64,000 bases of DNA from Cotesia glomerata (Eukaryota > Arthropoda > Insecta > Hymenoptera > Braconidae), in assembly GCF_020080835.1 (NCBI RefSeq), contig NC_058163.1:10643113-10707112 (forward strand), in the 5' to 3' direction. This document shows positions 20,468 to 46,702 of this stretch, one piece after another (within the stretch, counting starts at the first letter, position 1; each line of letters opens with the position of its first letter). The notes below the pieces were generated by a model. The model saw only the letters and a list, made by a program, of their open reading frames with translations. It was not told the origin of the DNA and ran no database searches. A program made the position numbers and the translations under genes.

Positions 20468-20918
20468 ATGGATATCGTTTTGCTGGCTTTCCTGCATGCA
20501 CCATCGAGGAAATTGGTGAAAGAAAGTTTCTCGTCTATCATTTATCCCCTGTAGTATCGTCATTTCATCCAGCATGACAATTCACCTCATGACATTTGGG
20601 AAATACTGTGTCTGGGATATTTGCAATTTTTATTTACAAATATTTATAAATGCTTTTTATATCAAATTTGAAGTACCATAGAAGAAACCATAAATAGCTC
20701 GGACTGGGTAAGCTCATTATACGCAACTCAAAAAGAAGTCCAAAAAAGGGACTCAGTTAGAAGTCAGAAAATTGACTCCAAACTTATGAGTTCATTAAGA
20801 GCTCTTAGTTCTGACCTCGTAAAAAAGAGCTCCTTAAGACGTCACATTAGGACTTCTATAAGAAGTTTTTTAAAAGACTTCATACTGAAATTTTTCTGAC
20901 TTGGATGCTGACTAGGAG
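20468..20918. repeat. Right edge of the inserted block, GAGCTC/GACGTC-rich
   Basis: No gene. 20690-20918 contains words (AGAGCTC, GACGTC, GACTTC) that mirror those at 3563-3740, suggesting both are edges of the element that the provirus entered. Confidence 0.4.
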
Positions 20919-21664
20919 ACTAAGTAATTCGAGAATGCATGGTAATAGTCCAATAGATGGGAAACCACAGTTACAAAAATAAATTTCACAGCTTGCATCT
21001 ACATCCGCCAGGGTGCGCTGCAATTATTTTTACATAAACTGTAGCTTCAAGGGGATACTTTGCTATAAAAAATGCAGCCAACTTGAGATTTAAGTTGGTA
21101 CCAATTGCAAATTTTTATTATAATTACAAAAAATACTGAAATCCGAACAAAAACAGTTCACTGTAAAAAAATAGCGCCAAGTCCACGTTCATAAGACTAT
21201 TTAGAAAAACAAAATTTTTTTTTTTCTTTATAAAAAGATATAAAATAGAAAAATTAAAAAAATCCAAGTAACCGATATGATTGTATATGATTTTCGGAAA
21301 TTAAAAAAAATTTTGTTGTAAATTTAAAAATTAAGAAAAAAATTTTGGAACGTACTTGGTGTGCATCATTGTGTATTTCAATTTTTTTAAAGTCTTAGTA
21401 AATAGATTTTACGAATTTCATGAAAAGTAAAATATTTTGCAACCACGCACACTAAATACGTTCCAAAATTTTTTTCTTAATTTTTAAATTTACAGCTAAG
21501 TTTTTTTTAATTTTCGAAAATCATATACAATCATATCGGTTACTTGGATTTTTTAATTTTTCTATTTTATATCTTTTTGTAAAGAAAAAAAAAATTTTTG
21601 TTTTTCTTAATAGTCTTATGAACGTGGACTTGGCGCGATTTTTTTACAGTGTTTTTGTTCGGAT
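20919..21664. mobile_element. Right part of the 1.05-kb repeat (copy 2) with its fold-back unit
   Basis: Continues copy 2 from 3562. ACTAAGTAATTCGAGAATGC matches 7520 onward, and the fold-back unit is 21141-21664. The end TTTTTGTTCGGAT abuts BEL/Pao pol at 21665. Removing 3247-21664 rejoins the BEL/Pao frame. Confidence 0.75.
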
Positions 21665-23360
21665 TGTCTTTAGTACGAACGTGTCGCCATTCGACTTTAT
21701 TGCCTAATGATTGGATTTCCATGACTCGATTAGCCTCAAAGACCTTGAGGGATTGTGGTGATCGCTTCAACCATTGAAGGACGATGGTTGAATCCGTCCA
21801 AAATACAATTTGAGAAATTGGAAAATCGAATGCTGACACCGATTCGTTGTAAAGACGTGAAAGCAATTGTGCGGCGCATAATTCTAATCTTGGGATCGTT
21901 ACTTCTTTAAGAGGAGAAACTCTCGATTTCGCACAGGCTAACCGTATTAATACTCGTCCTTGTTGATCAGTTGATCGTATATATAAACATGCTCCGTAGC
22001 CGACCTTACTCGCGTCACAAAATCCGTGTAATTGTATGTTCGCTGCATCGGGAACAGAAATATGACGTTCGATAGAAAAGTCTTTAATGAGATTTAATTG
22101 TTCAGAAAATTTGATCCAACGCGAGTGTAACTCTTGAGGTACCGATTCGTCCCAATGAATCTTAAATTTCCAACATTCTTGGATGATAATTTTTGCAGCT
22201 AATACGACTGGCCCCAACAGTCCCAAAGGATCGAAAATTTTTGCAATATTAGATAAAATGTTCCGTTTTGTTATTTTTTGAGCTAAATCGATTGAATTGA
22301 CTGTGTATATGAATGTATCTCTACCCGAATTCCAAACAATTCCGAGAGTTTTTGAAATTGGATTGTCCTCGATAGCACAATCTAAATCTAAAGTTCTTTC
22401 ATCAAAGTTATCAAGAGCGTGTCGATGATTAGATGCCCATTGACGTATGTCAAAACCCCCGCGTCTTAACAATAAAATAATTTCATCTCGTAATTGTAAA
22501 ACTTCGGATAGAGTATTGGCCCCGGATAAAAGATCATCTACGTAAAAATCCCGTGTTAAAATTTTAGCAGCGTTTGGAAAATTACTCTTTTCATCATCTG
22601 CAAGTTGTTTTAATGTACGTATAGCTAAGTAAGAAGCGGACGAAACTCCGAAAGTGACTCTATTGATCTCAAATGTTGCAATCTTGTCATCAGCATACCA
22701 GAGTATTCGCTGATAACGACGATCATCCGGATGGATAAGAATTCGTCGATACATTTGCGCGATATCGGCAGTCATAACGTATGTGTGCGTTCGGAAACGG
22801 AGTAGATGAGTAAAAAGTTTGTCTTGGATAGTGGGCCCTGTTAATAGAGCGCCGTTTAAAGAGGTATACCTTTGTCAGATTTGGCAGAAGCATCAAAAAC
22901 AACACGCACTTTAGTAGTGTTGCTTGAAGCCTTGATCACTGGGTGATGTGGCATGTAATAACCGGATATTTGTTCATCTGATACCGGTACCGTGTGACCC
23001 AAATTTATATATTCCTGCATTACCTTAAAGTATTCTGATTTAAGATGAGGATCTGCATTTAATCTCTTCTGTAAAGATAAAAAACGTCTATAAGCCTGAG
23101 TTTTGGAATCTCCAAAATCGACCTTATCTACGCGAAAAGTTAGTCGTACTACATAGCGCCCACTTGTCTCGCGTGTCGTGTGAAGTTGATAATGAGCTTC
23201 GCATGAAGACTCTTCAAACGATTTCGAATTTTGAGACCCGGCATCTTCAATGATCCAAAAACGCGTTAATTGATTTGATAGATCTGTTAATTGACAAGCT
23301 ACAGATTGATTATGATTTTCATCATTGACTCCCCCCGCAACAACCCAACCAAGTTGAGTT
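21665..23360 (-). CDS. BEL/Pao reverse transcriptase and RNase H start (partial)
   Basis: Reads down from 23360 with TQLGWVVAGG, the usual word just before Pao RT. The RT core follows (MTADIAQMYRRI at about 22775, FYVDDLLSGA at about 22540), then the RNase H start (HGFCDASKVGYGACLY at about 22010, WTDSTIVLQWL at about 21810). It stops at VEWRHVRTKDNP where the nested insert begins. A frameshift near 22870-22910 breaks it once. This element copies RNA into cDNA in an active BEL/Pao; here it is only a remnant. Confidence 0.88.
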
Positions 23361-23565
23361 TGTAACAGGGAAAATCGAACTTCCCGGGGTCATTATCGAC
23401 CACTTAATTAACGCACGGTAGGTCAGGGCTTTCCCTTACCTTTCGATTTTTGACAAGTAGTTTCGACTTGTCACCGGGCGTGCTAATCGAAAGTCCCCAC
23501 TACAGTCCCCGTAAAATAAAGCGGGGCATAACAATAGGAAAGTTCGAGAGCCGGAGTTGGAGGGT

Positions 23566-23574
23566 TATAAAAGA
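23566..23574 (+). promoter_or_regulatory. TATA box of the solo LTR
   Basis: TTATAAAAGAGCC in a GC-richer context, about 205 bp into the LTR, upstream of a CAGTTTAAGTC-like start region at about 23659. A typical U3 layout. Confidence 0.5.
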
Positions 23575-24844
23575 GCCGACAGGAGGGACATGGAGGCTTT
23601 TTCCCTTCTGGAAGCCAGTGGCCTTTTGCCCTTGTGAATCAGTGACCTTGTTGAGATCAGTTTAAGTCAATAGAGTGAAAATTTGGACGTCGAGAATAAA
23701 GAGCAACTGCAGAGGAAGTTATCGGGGCATTTTTGGAATTGGACAACCCTGCTGCACCCTGGTTCAAGACGACAAGACGCCAAGCAGCTAAGCCCGCCAA
23801 GTTGGATCGGAGTATCAGTCGTCGTTGAATAAAACAATAATTGAGTCTCCAGGTATTTTCGATTATTGTAGACCAGATTTGATTATTGATTTAATTAAGA
23901 GGCTGAAATAATTAAATTTAATTTCTCAAGTGGTCATTTTTATATTAACGAATTCGTACTTTAGTTTTTATTGTCAAGGTCAAGTAGTTAGTTTTGTCGC
24001 TGAACTTTTATATTGAAAATTAAATTTAATTGATTAATTGTCAATTTATTGGTAGAGAATTTATTAGTAATTTATTATAGGTCTGTTGGCTATAATAAAT
24101 TAATTTTAGTTAAGAATTTTCAAGACAAAGTTTGAATAAGAAATGAAAATGCGTGATTAAGTTAGTGAAGGTCATTCTATAATGTTCTACGGTTGTAAAT
24201 TTTGTTGAGACGTTTTAGAATTTCAGAGTTGGATTTAAGAAATTGTGTTAAATTTAATTTAGGCCGGTGGGCTAAATTTAATTAATTTAGTTAATTTAGC
24301 GAATGTATTTATTGAGAAATTTAGTGAATTTAGAAAATGATTACCGAACTTGTTAAGAAAATTATGTAGTGAACTTTGTTAAAGATTATTTAGTGGAGAT
24401 CAAGAAATGAAATAAATCAGTGGGTTTAGTAGAATAAATTGATTGATAACTTTAGTAGAAAATTTGGTTAAGTAAGTTGGAAATGAATTTAGTTAAGAAG
24501 ATGTATTAATGAATTTAATGAATTAAAATCGAAGGTCGGAATTTTGTGTTAAGTAATTGTTAGGCGTAATTTTGGTAATTTTGGAAAATTCGAAGTTTTG
24601 AGATTCAGTTTTATTGGTAATTAAGATGTATGAATAAAGTAGAGAACTCTATAGAATGAAGTTAGCGTCGGTGGACGATTTTATATGGAAGTTAGGTCAT
24701 TATGGTATTATATGGTATTCCGTCAGTTAGACGAGGTTGTTTATGTGAAATTAGTTCAGATAATTGAATAATTAAGAAGTTTTTATTGGGTAAAATATGT
24801 TGTTTGTTATTCCGTCAGTTGGAAGAGGGTTTAAGAAATTAATA

Positions 24845-25028
24845 ATCTAGATGCGTAATGGTCTATGATTAAATTAGGAAATTAAAGATAGATGCGTAAT
24901 GGTCTAAAATTGAGTTAAGAAATTAAGAAAATAGATGCGTAATGGTCTAAAAGTGAGTTAAGAAATTAAGAAGATAGATGCGTAATGGTCTAAAATTGAG
25001 TTAAGAAATTAAGAAGATAGATGCGTAA
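24845..25028. repeat. Minisatellite inside the solo LTR, about 42-bp unit x 4-5
   Basis: Unit TAGATGCGTAATGGTCTA followed by AAATTGAGTTAAGAAATTAAGAA, repeated four to five times with a few differences. It is a direct tandem array without spacers, so not CRISPR. Confidence 0.9.
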
Positions 25029-25373
25029 TGATCTATGTTTAAAAGAATTTAATGATATTTAGTTGTAAGTTTTGGCAAGTGCCTGCGTAGGTGAGAGGTT
25101 CTCACAATTTAGTGATTGATAGGTTAATTTTAGGGGCAATATTTTAAGAAATTTTGTTAGAATTAAATTGTTTATATTGAATAAATAATTGAATTGTAAA
25201 TTGTTAATAATTGTTTCTCAGCATTACTTTTACAGTCTTTCTCAACTTCTCACGACCCGATCTTTCCTTCTCATGCTCCCCGGTTTCTGGGACACCGAGT
25301 ATAAAATCCCAGTGGCGCCCTTTTCAAAGAGAAAAGGGGTGACCAATTGGACAGGGCTAACCACCCCGTTACA

Positions 25374-25880
25374 AGTTTTTTGTAATATTAAGTCGCAGTC
25401 GTTGCGTGACAAGTTAATCTGTCCTATCGATAAAAGTGATAAAGTAGTGCCTGAGCCAATAAGTACGTCAACTGGTTTTGGTAGATGAAATTGAGGGTCG
25501 GCTAATTTTAATGTTTTCGGTATTTGAATAGATTCTCGTGGGAAAACTTTGTTTGGACTTAAGTCTGCAATTTTTGAAATAGTTAAGAAAGATAATGATC
25601 TTTTAAATTTATCGTTAGTGGATTTACAGTCTATTTGTACAATGTGTCTCGAAAAAGTTTGCATACCGTTAACGGCTCCGATAGGAATTGAACATGTTTG
25701 CATCAGAAGTTTTAATTTACTTGCTAGTTCGTCGGTAATAAAGTTGGCTGTAGCACATGTATCGAGAAGTGCACGAGTTTGTATGAAGTGTCCAGCCGAA
25801 TTATGCATCTGAATGAGAGCGCTCATCATTAGTTGACATTGTGGTGCTCGTAAAGTGGTCGCGAAAGTGTGGTTGACTAG
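25374..25880 (-). CDS. BEL/Pao aspartic protease (DUF1758-like)
   Basis: From about 25829 downward: a protease fold beginning ALIQMHNSAGHF, the active site as RALLDTCATANFITDELA, and the C-terminal VDVLIGSG...LSLLSIGQ stretch. Residues below 25374 belong to the solo LTR and are not protease. The DTC triplet in place of DSG/DTG is usual in BEL/Pao. Confidence 0.85.
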
Positions 25881-25979
25881 TCATGCTGCTGTTTCTTTTT
25901 CGATTGATTCTAGTTTGCTAGTAGTCGTTGAATTTGCAGCATGTCCTCTCGGAGGATGCTGAGTTGATGATTGTGAAGT

Positions 25980-27146
25980 TTAGAAGGTATGATGGAATTT
26001 CTTGCAGGTCTTGCATCTGGTATTAGACCGGCACGGTTCCTTGTGTACTCGAAGGCAATTTCTACATAATCCCTTTGCCTTAACAAAAGCTAGTCGTTTG
26101 TCTATAGAGAATGATTGAAAGGCTGGGCATTTATAAAGAAGGTGATCGTTACCACAGCATGAACATTTCGTCGAGTGTGTTGTCATAAATGATCTTACTT
26201 CAATTTCTGTCTTCTGAAATTTGTTTGTATTTCCCTGGCGTTCAGAGTGACGTCTTTTTGAGGAGTGATGTTTGTCATGAGATGCGAATTGATTAAGTGT
26301 GCTAGCCTTGAATGAATAGTCAGTCAGGAATTTACAAAAGTTGTCAACTGTCGGAAATTCGTCGTTACTTAAAGTTTCCTCCCACTTTTTCCTGAGTTCT
26401 GTCGGCAATTTTTTCTCAAATAGTCGCACCATCACACCGCCGCTCTTAAGAGCTGCTAAACTGTCGCTGTATTTTGACGTAAACAACTCACAAATTTTTT
26501 TATATTTTGCGAAGTCGGGTTTGTCATGTTAGGACAGTCAATGATCGCGTCGTAATGCTTTGCAATAAGAGCGCGTTTCTTTTTATAAGTTTCAGTTAAT
26601 AATTCCCATGCTCGTTTGTAGTTTTCTGCACTAGTGTCAAAGAAATTTAATGTCAGCAGCAGCGCCGGTTAGTGAACCGCGCAAATACAAGAATTTATTA
26701 AGATCGTCTATGTCGATTCGTTTGTCGATCATGCTCACGAAAGTGTTTTTAAATGAAAGCCAATTTTCGAAATTTCCGTTAAATTTGGGTAATTCTGTAG
26801 TTGGCAGCTTTACGAGTTTTTGTCTTTCAGTCATGGTGGAATTTACGGTGGAAGCGTCAAATGTCGAATTGCCGGAGCCGCCGGGTGGATTCAAGGTTTT
26901 TATTTTGCTAGCAATCGCGTAATAACGATTGCGAACTTCTTCTGCTTGAATCAGTTCTTCGTTTTCTGGTTCTGCCACAGAAAGTTCGTCAGTCAGATCA
27001 TCGTATTCTTTGAATAATTCAGTCAATCGATCTAAACGTAAAGATGCTTCAATATTATCGATTTTATCATTCGATAACGCGGTCTGTAATGTCGTCATCC
27101 TTGTTTTAATTACAGTACGTTTACGTTTTAATGCTTTGCCCGACAT
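25980..27146 (-). CDS. BEL/Pao gag (DUF1759-like) with zinc knuckle region
   Basis: ATG at 27146 (Met-Ser-Gly-Lys), a coiled-coil-like N-terminus, then the LPKFNGNFENWLSFKNTF motif diagnostic of BEL/Pao Gag. A frameshift near 26640 and another near 26500 follow. The C-terminal part is basic and has CSCCGNDHLLYKC and CRNCLRVHKEPCR, the Cys/His region that binds nucleic acid. This is the 5' end of the split minus-strand element. Confidence 0.85.
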
Positions 27147-28281
27147 GTTGATTAACAATAATGAATTGACACGAAGTTAAATGTTAAGATTAAAGAATAA
27201 AATAAAATTGCACCGCTGATAGTATGATAATTAATAATTAATAATATATTAATATGAATTAAATTGCACAATAAAAATGTGAGTTAATTAATAATATTCA
27301 AATACCATATATCAAATGTGCAATAAATTAAGTGAAAAATGAATTGAATGAATTTTTTAATGATACGTTGAAAGAGAAAAAAAATAATAAATAAAATAAA
27401 AAAATTAAAAAATAAATAAAATCTTACGTAACTTGAGAAATATCAAGTTCCAAAACCTTATTTATGTTTAATGTTAAACCGTTAAGTATTTAAAACATAA
27501 ATATTGAGCGTAGAAAAAACATAAAGGAAAAATAATAAATTAAATTTTATTTGATACTTGAGATTTTCTCTAACGGTCGTTCTTTGTTCCTCAACGTGTT
27601 GTAAGAAAAAGTAACCCGGTAATACTACATATGTTTGGCTGTGCGAAGTAAACAAAAAAAATCTTTTCCAGATGTAAATTTCTCAGAAGAGAAAATAAAA
27701 TAACGTTTTTAAATAATAACCGTAAATAAAATAATTTATAATACTTTAAATATTGATAAATTCAGAACTGTTAAACGGTATATGATTAATATTAAGAAAT
27801 CAGTATAAATAAATAGTCTAATAACTAAATGAATAAAAGATCAATTGATAGCTAATAAGAATGAAATTAAATATTGTTAATAAAATTGAATAAATGATTA
27901 ATGAACTTTAATAATAATAGAATTGAATAATTTTAATAAAATATGGTGAAGAATTTTACTAAATAATAAAAATAAATTATCAAAAAATTAAACAGTCGTT
28001 AAATAAATAAATAATAATAATTACTGTATGGAAATTAAACAATAATTTAAACAAGTATTAAATAATACGTAAGTTTAAATAATAAATTAAATAAGCACAT
28101 GAAACAAAGTGAATGAAAAGTAAATGAATGTAAAGTAAATACGCGACAGTAAATGATCTATGCTGCTGTCCCCTGGCCCGAGTTTGACAAATCGGATCCC
28201 CATATAATAGGTTATGTAATGATGATTAGCATATATGTAATGAAGTATTACATATATGATGATTAGTACCCCTTGAGCCCC
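27147..28281. other. AT-rich leader/5' LTR region of the BEL/Pao element
   Basis: Very AT-rich, many TAAATAA words, no gene. By position it should contain the leader and 5' LTR, but I could not find LTR edges; a GC-rich patch at 28160-28200 is the only distinct feature. Confidence 0.35.
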
Positions 28282-28289
28282 GTAATATT

Positions 28290-30237
28290 TATGAGTGTGA
28301 ACTTAGCGGACAACAGACAATCGATAACTTTGACAATCGATATCTCGGCGAAGGAACCGAATTTACAAAAAATAAAAAAATGAAGTTATTCACAATTTGG
28401 ATAGTGACAACTTCATTTATTTATATTTAAAAAAAAAATTTTTTTGAATAGAAATTTAAAAAATAAAATTTTATCGAACGTAGCGCTACAATCAACATTT
28501 TCTGACGGATGAATTCGAAATAATATATTTGCATCTCTTTTGCACCAATTTAGACCTGCATTTCTTTTTTATTTCAAAATTATTATTATTATATAAATCG
28601 GACTGTAACAATTAAAAAAAAAGACTTAGCATAAAAATAAAAAAATGAAGGTCTTTATTACATCAAAATCTACACCTGTAATTTTTCAGAACTAAATTTT
28701 TTTAATTTCCTACCAATTTATCCATTTTTTTCTTACCAGACAATTTTTTATTTTAATATATATCCATTTTACTGGATGTATACATCCATTTATATATATA
28801 TATTAGGGTGCTTTTTTTTCATTTTCGGTCTCATCGTAAAATTTTGTTGCAAGTACCCAAAAAAAAATTCCCTAAAAGTTTGGACCTTTAATATTAATAT
28901 TAAGTGCTCAACCAAGGCGTGTAATGATTTCTCATTAAAAAAACTCAGAAACTCTGATTTTATTATTTTTAAATTTCTATATCTCAGTGGCATTTCATAG
29001 CATCGTTTCGACCACGGACGGATTTTTTTCAGATTTGAACTCTACAAAAGTGTTTTTCTTTATACCTCGGTCGAAAGTACGCATCTTTTGCACCTATTTC
29101 GAGCAGAAAGTTAAAGATTCGTGCATAAAATCAATATTTCCGCAGATATAACAATAAGTTTTTGTAATTTCAAATTTTTATCGAAAATCGCGTCAAATTA
29201 TATAATTTTTTTTTTTTTTTTATTATCCATCACTACTTTCTTAACTTATTATTTTTTTTAAATATCGAACGGTAAAAAGATTTTCGATAAAAATCTGAAA
29301 TTATAAAAACTTTATCATTCAATATTTCCGGAAATATTGATTTTAGCGACTTGGTGCTAAGACCTTGATTTTTAGTAGGAAATTGAATTTTGTACAAGTT
29401 TGTTATTTACATTTTTTCGGTAGATCTTGTCATTCACGAGATAAATTCGAAAAAACGCGAATTTCATGGAAAAATTAAGTTTAGAGGCCCTGTACTACCT
29501 CGCCGGTTCGAGTTACGACTTAGCCGCAAAAAAAAAAAAAACACTTTTGTAGAGCATTCAAATCTGAAAAAAATCCATCCGTGGTCGAAACGATGCTATG
29601 AAATGCCACTGAGATATAGAAATTTAAAGATAATAAAATCAGAGTTTCTGAGTTTTTTAATGGGAAATCTTTACAACAAAATTTCACGATGAGACCGAAA
29701 ATAAAAAAATAGTCGAAAAAAAAGCACCCTAATATATATAAATGGATGTATACATCCAGTAAAATGGATATATATTAAAATAAAAAATTGTCTGGTAAGA
29801 AAAAAATAGATAAATTGGTAGGAAATTAAAAAAATTTAGTTCTGAAAAATTATATGTGTAGATTTTGATGTAATTAAGACCTTCATTTTTTTATTTTTAT
29901 GCTAAGTCTTTTTTTTTAATTGTTACAGTCCGATTTATATAATAATAATAATTTTGAAATAAAAAAGAAATGCAGGTCTAAATTGGTGCAAAAGAGATGC
30001 AAATATATTATTTCGAATTCCTCCGTCAGAAAATGTTGATTGTAGCGCTCGTTAAAATTTTATTTTTCAAATTTCTATTCAAAAAAAAATTTTTTTTTTA
30101 AATATAAATAAATGAAGTTGTAACTATCCAAATTGTGAATAACTTCATTTTTTTATTTTTTGTAAATTCGGTTCCTTCGCCGAGATATCGATTGTCAAAG
30201 TTATCGATTGTCTGTTGTCCGCTAAGTTCACACTCAT
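28290..30237. mobile_element. 1.95-kb giant fold-back element with 8-bp target duplication
   Basis: Ends TATGAGTGTGAACTTAGCGG and its reverse complement CGCTAAGTTCACACTCAT. GTAATATT occurs directly on both sides (28282-28289, 30238-30245). The arms stay complementary through nearly the whole element (for example CGGACAACAGACAATCGATA with its mirror at about 30203-30222, and the GAAACGATGCTATGAAATGC stretch at 29587 with its mirror at 28991), meeting near 29200-29270. No transposase. The 8-bp duplication fits hAT- or P-type DNA transposons. Confidence 0.88.
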
Positions 30238-30350
30238 GTAATATTAACTAGTTTGTTGTTGTTGTCATGTCGAGTCCCGTTCTCAGTTCATCATCATCCA
30301 TACATATTTAGTAATTAATTGTAAAAAATATCACAATATCTTAAATTAAA

Positions 30351-31441
30351 ATGTATGACATTTGCCATCCAAGCGTAAGTTTGAACGATTTTTATCTGAT
30401 TTTTTTTTTTTAATTTCTTAAAAACAAATATATCCTTTAAAGTATGTAAATTAATTAATTTTATTTTTTCTAGTATTATAGAATTAGTCAACTCGGATGT
30501 AAAAATGAACTCAAAATTACAACTGCTTTCTATATTTATATGGAATTATGTGAAGGTGATTATTTTTTTCATTTTTCAATTTTTAAACTAATTTAATTTC
30601 ATTGTAACAAATGTCTGCTATTGATAAAACGTAAATTTTTTATTAGTAATTATTGCAATGTTTTTAAGTAACATTTATTAATTCTATTAGTGTAATGATG
30701 ATTTTTAAACAGCAGACAAAAAATATACAAATTAAGTAAAAATAAATTAAGTTTAATAAAAAAAGACATTAATTTCAATTTTCTGAATGCATATTCTTTC
30801 GCTTTAATTTCATTTACATTTTCAATATATAAAAAGATGTAAAAATTCTATCATCTGCTAAATTTACACTCATTTAAGCTTTTATCATTGTTAATAAATC
30901 ATGAATGAAATTCTTAGAGTTATTAATTCCTTTCAATTTTTATTTGTAAAGAAAAAAAATTGTGGGGTGTTGAATATAAATATGAGCAAGAATTAGATCT
31001 AATTTATCTTCTTGCAAAAACAAGTAAAAATGCTGACAGCGAAACATACATTCCTTGGTCATCAATAAGAAATTTAAAATTGCGTGATATTGTCGATATT
31101 CAAAACAAATTAAAATGTTCCAGGTAATGTTAAAAAAATTAAAAAAATTTTTTTTTACTTAATTATTTTTATATATCCACATCGTATAATAATTGATATT
31201 TTTTAGCTTTATACTGGCGGTAAAAAGTGGAGAAGGTATAAGTGTAATGTACAGAGTTTGTAAAGATCTCATTAAACCTTTGGCTCCTTCGGGGATCAGT
31301 ACAAAACGCGAATCGATGGTGAAAAAATCAAAATTAGATGATGAAATTACAAGAAACAGTCGCAATTTATATCTATTAGCTAAATCTAGGCAAACAAAAA
31401 ATGTAAATTATAATGAAGAGATTTTGTATAAAATAGAGTAA
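30351..31441 (+). CDS. Unrecognised four-exon host gene, 170 residues
   Basis: Model: exons 30351-30374, 30474-30555, 30952-31123, 31207-31441. All introns are GT...AG (GTAAGT, GTGATT, GTAATG donors; CTAG, AAAG, TTAG acceptors), phases agree, and the sum is 513 bases, giving 170 residues plus stop. The product is basic, without signal peptide or membrane segment. The middle exon has a charged, Trp-containing stretch (LWGVEYKYEQELDLIYLL ... YIPWSSIRNLKLRDI). The first exon codes for only 8 residues, so the true start could lie elsewhere. It faces the 3' end of Pkn tail to tail. I do not recognise the family. Confidence 0.5.
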
Positions 31442-32867
31442 ATGAATTACAAGACTATTTTAATTTTCTAATGAAATTAAAACTGATATATATTTTTTAT
31501 TTTTTTCTCTCATGCACATTACATCTTTAAAATAATCAAAATATTATTTTACACGTTGTTAATTACCTTATTTATCTTTTGTGATTGTGTACAATGAACA
31601 AAAAAACGAAATTATGATAATTATTATCATTGATTAGTAATTTATATTTTATAAAATTATAATACGTTTATTATCGGATCTTTAAAAAAAGTTTTTCACT
31701 ATTTAAAAAAAAAATCTAATGAAGATTTTAGTATGTGAAATATAATGAAAATTTATAATGGATTATTTACATAATTTATTATAGATTTGTTATAAGTGAA
31801 ACAATCACTTGGACAAAAATCTTATTAGGATATATGTATATAAAAATTTGTTTATACCAATTTTTAAGGCCACTTTATTGTACATTTATGAACATAAAGT
31901 TTTGATTACTTTTTTACAGAAATATTTTGTATGGAAAAATAGATTTGGTCACAAGATAGTGGTTTTTACGGTTTTATAAGCAGCGAAAATTTTATAAAAT
32001 CGCATTTTGTTGTGAGATATCAAAATAGATATGCTTTTTTTCCTCAGTTTGAACAAGACAATATAAGAAATTACAATTATTGAATTCTGTTATGAATATC
32101 AAATCATTTGATTTGTTTTTTGTTTTGTTTTATAATCACAACAAAATAATAGGCTTTCTAAGTCATTTTCAATAGTATTTAGCGTTCTGATTAGAATAAA
32201 GGCCTCTTTATATTAATATTATAATTTAAACAATTAAATTAAATTTGTTTGTAAAATAGCTACTTGTGCTTTGAAAAAGTAAAGGAAAGTAAATGTGAAT
32301 TCAATAAAACTCAAAATCACATACAAATAATATTTAGATTGAATAACACTGGTGAATAATCTAATAATTAGTACTTGTTTAGAAATATATGTAGATATTT
32401 TTTCAATGTCTAATAACTAACATGATAAAACGCACAAACTGGAGACAAATATATATATAAATAAAAATTTTGAAAAAGTAACAGTAGATTTACATGATTA
32501 AATATATATGTTAGAAAAATACTTTTCTAATCGATTAAACTCTTAGAAAATTTCTATCTTATGAGATACGGAATTCACCTTAAAAAACATGAAAGAAAAG
32601 AACGACTGTATTCTAATTATATGATAATTAAAGGCAGAATTTAAAGAAATTATATAAATATTAAAAACCTTTTTTGTAATCAATAATAATATGCAATTAA
32701 TTATATTTTGATCCGTTGAGTAACTAACTTAGAGTAGTCAAAAAAATAATTTTAAAAAATATACATTTGAACCGAGTATCAGTAGTATTTGATCGTGACA
32801 ACTGCTTTGTTCATGAATATATTTACTTTTTTCGTCTTCAAGATATGCATTCATTATTTTAGGTGTG
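31442..32867. other. Intergenic, AT-rich
   Basis: No ORF, repeat or RNA gene that I can support. It contains the two convergent 3' ends (unknown gene and Pkn). Confidence 0.6.

Positions 32868-46702
<13,835 letters not shown>

Larger units (their letters stand above)
23361..25373 (+). mobile_element. 2.0-kb solo LTR inserted in BEL/Pao
   Basis: Starts TGTAACAGGG and ends CCCCGTTACA, a perfect TG...CA inverted end of LTR type, flanked by AGTT on both sides (23357-23360 and 25374-25377). The BEL/Pao protease-RT frame is continuous across it if it is removed. Contains a TATAAAAG promoter at about 23568 and a tandem repeat near its 3' half. No primer-binding site, coding region or second LTR, so it is a solo LTR, probably Ty3-type from the 4-bp duplication. 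Confidence 0.85.

Noticed and set aside
24845..25028. CRISPR-like repeat array
   Set aside because: Units are contiguous with no unique spacers, inside a eukaryotic LTR; it is a minisatellite.
28480..28530. Short match CGCTACAATCAAC...GAATTC shared with about 53083-53110
   Set aside because: Only about 13 identical bases plus AT-rich flank; too short to claim a shared element.
28776..29692. ORFs of 67-100 residues
   Set aside because: Mirror-image ORFs from the two arms of the fold-back element.
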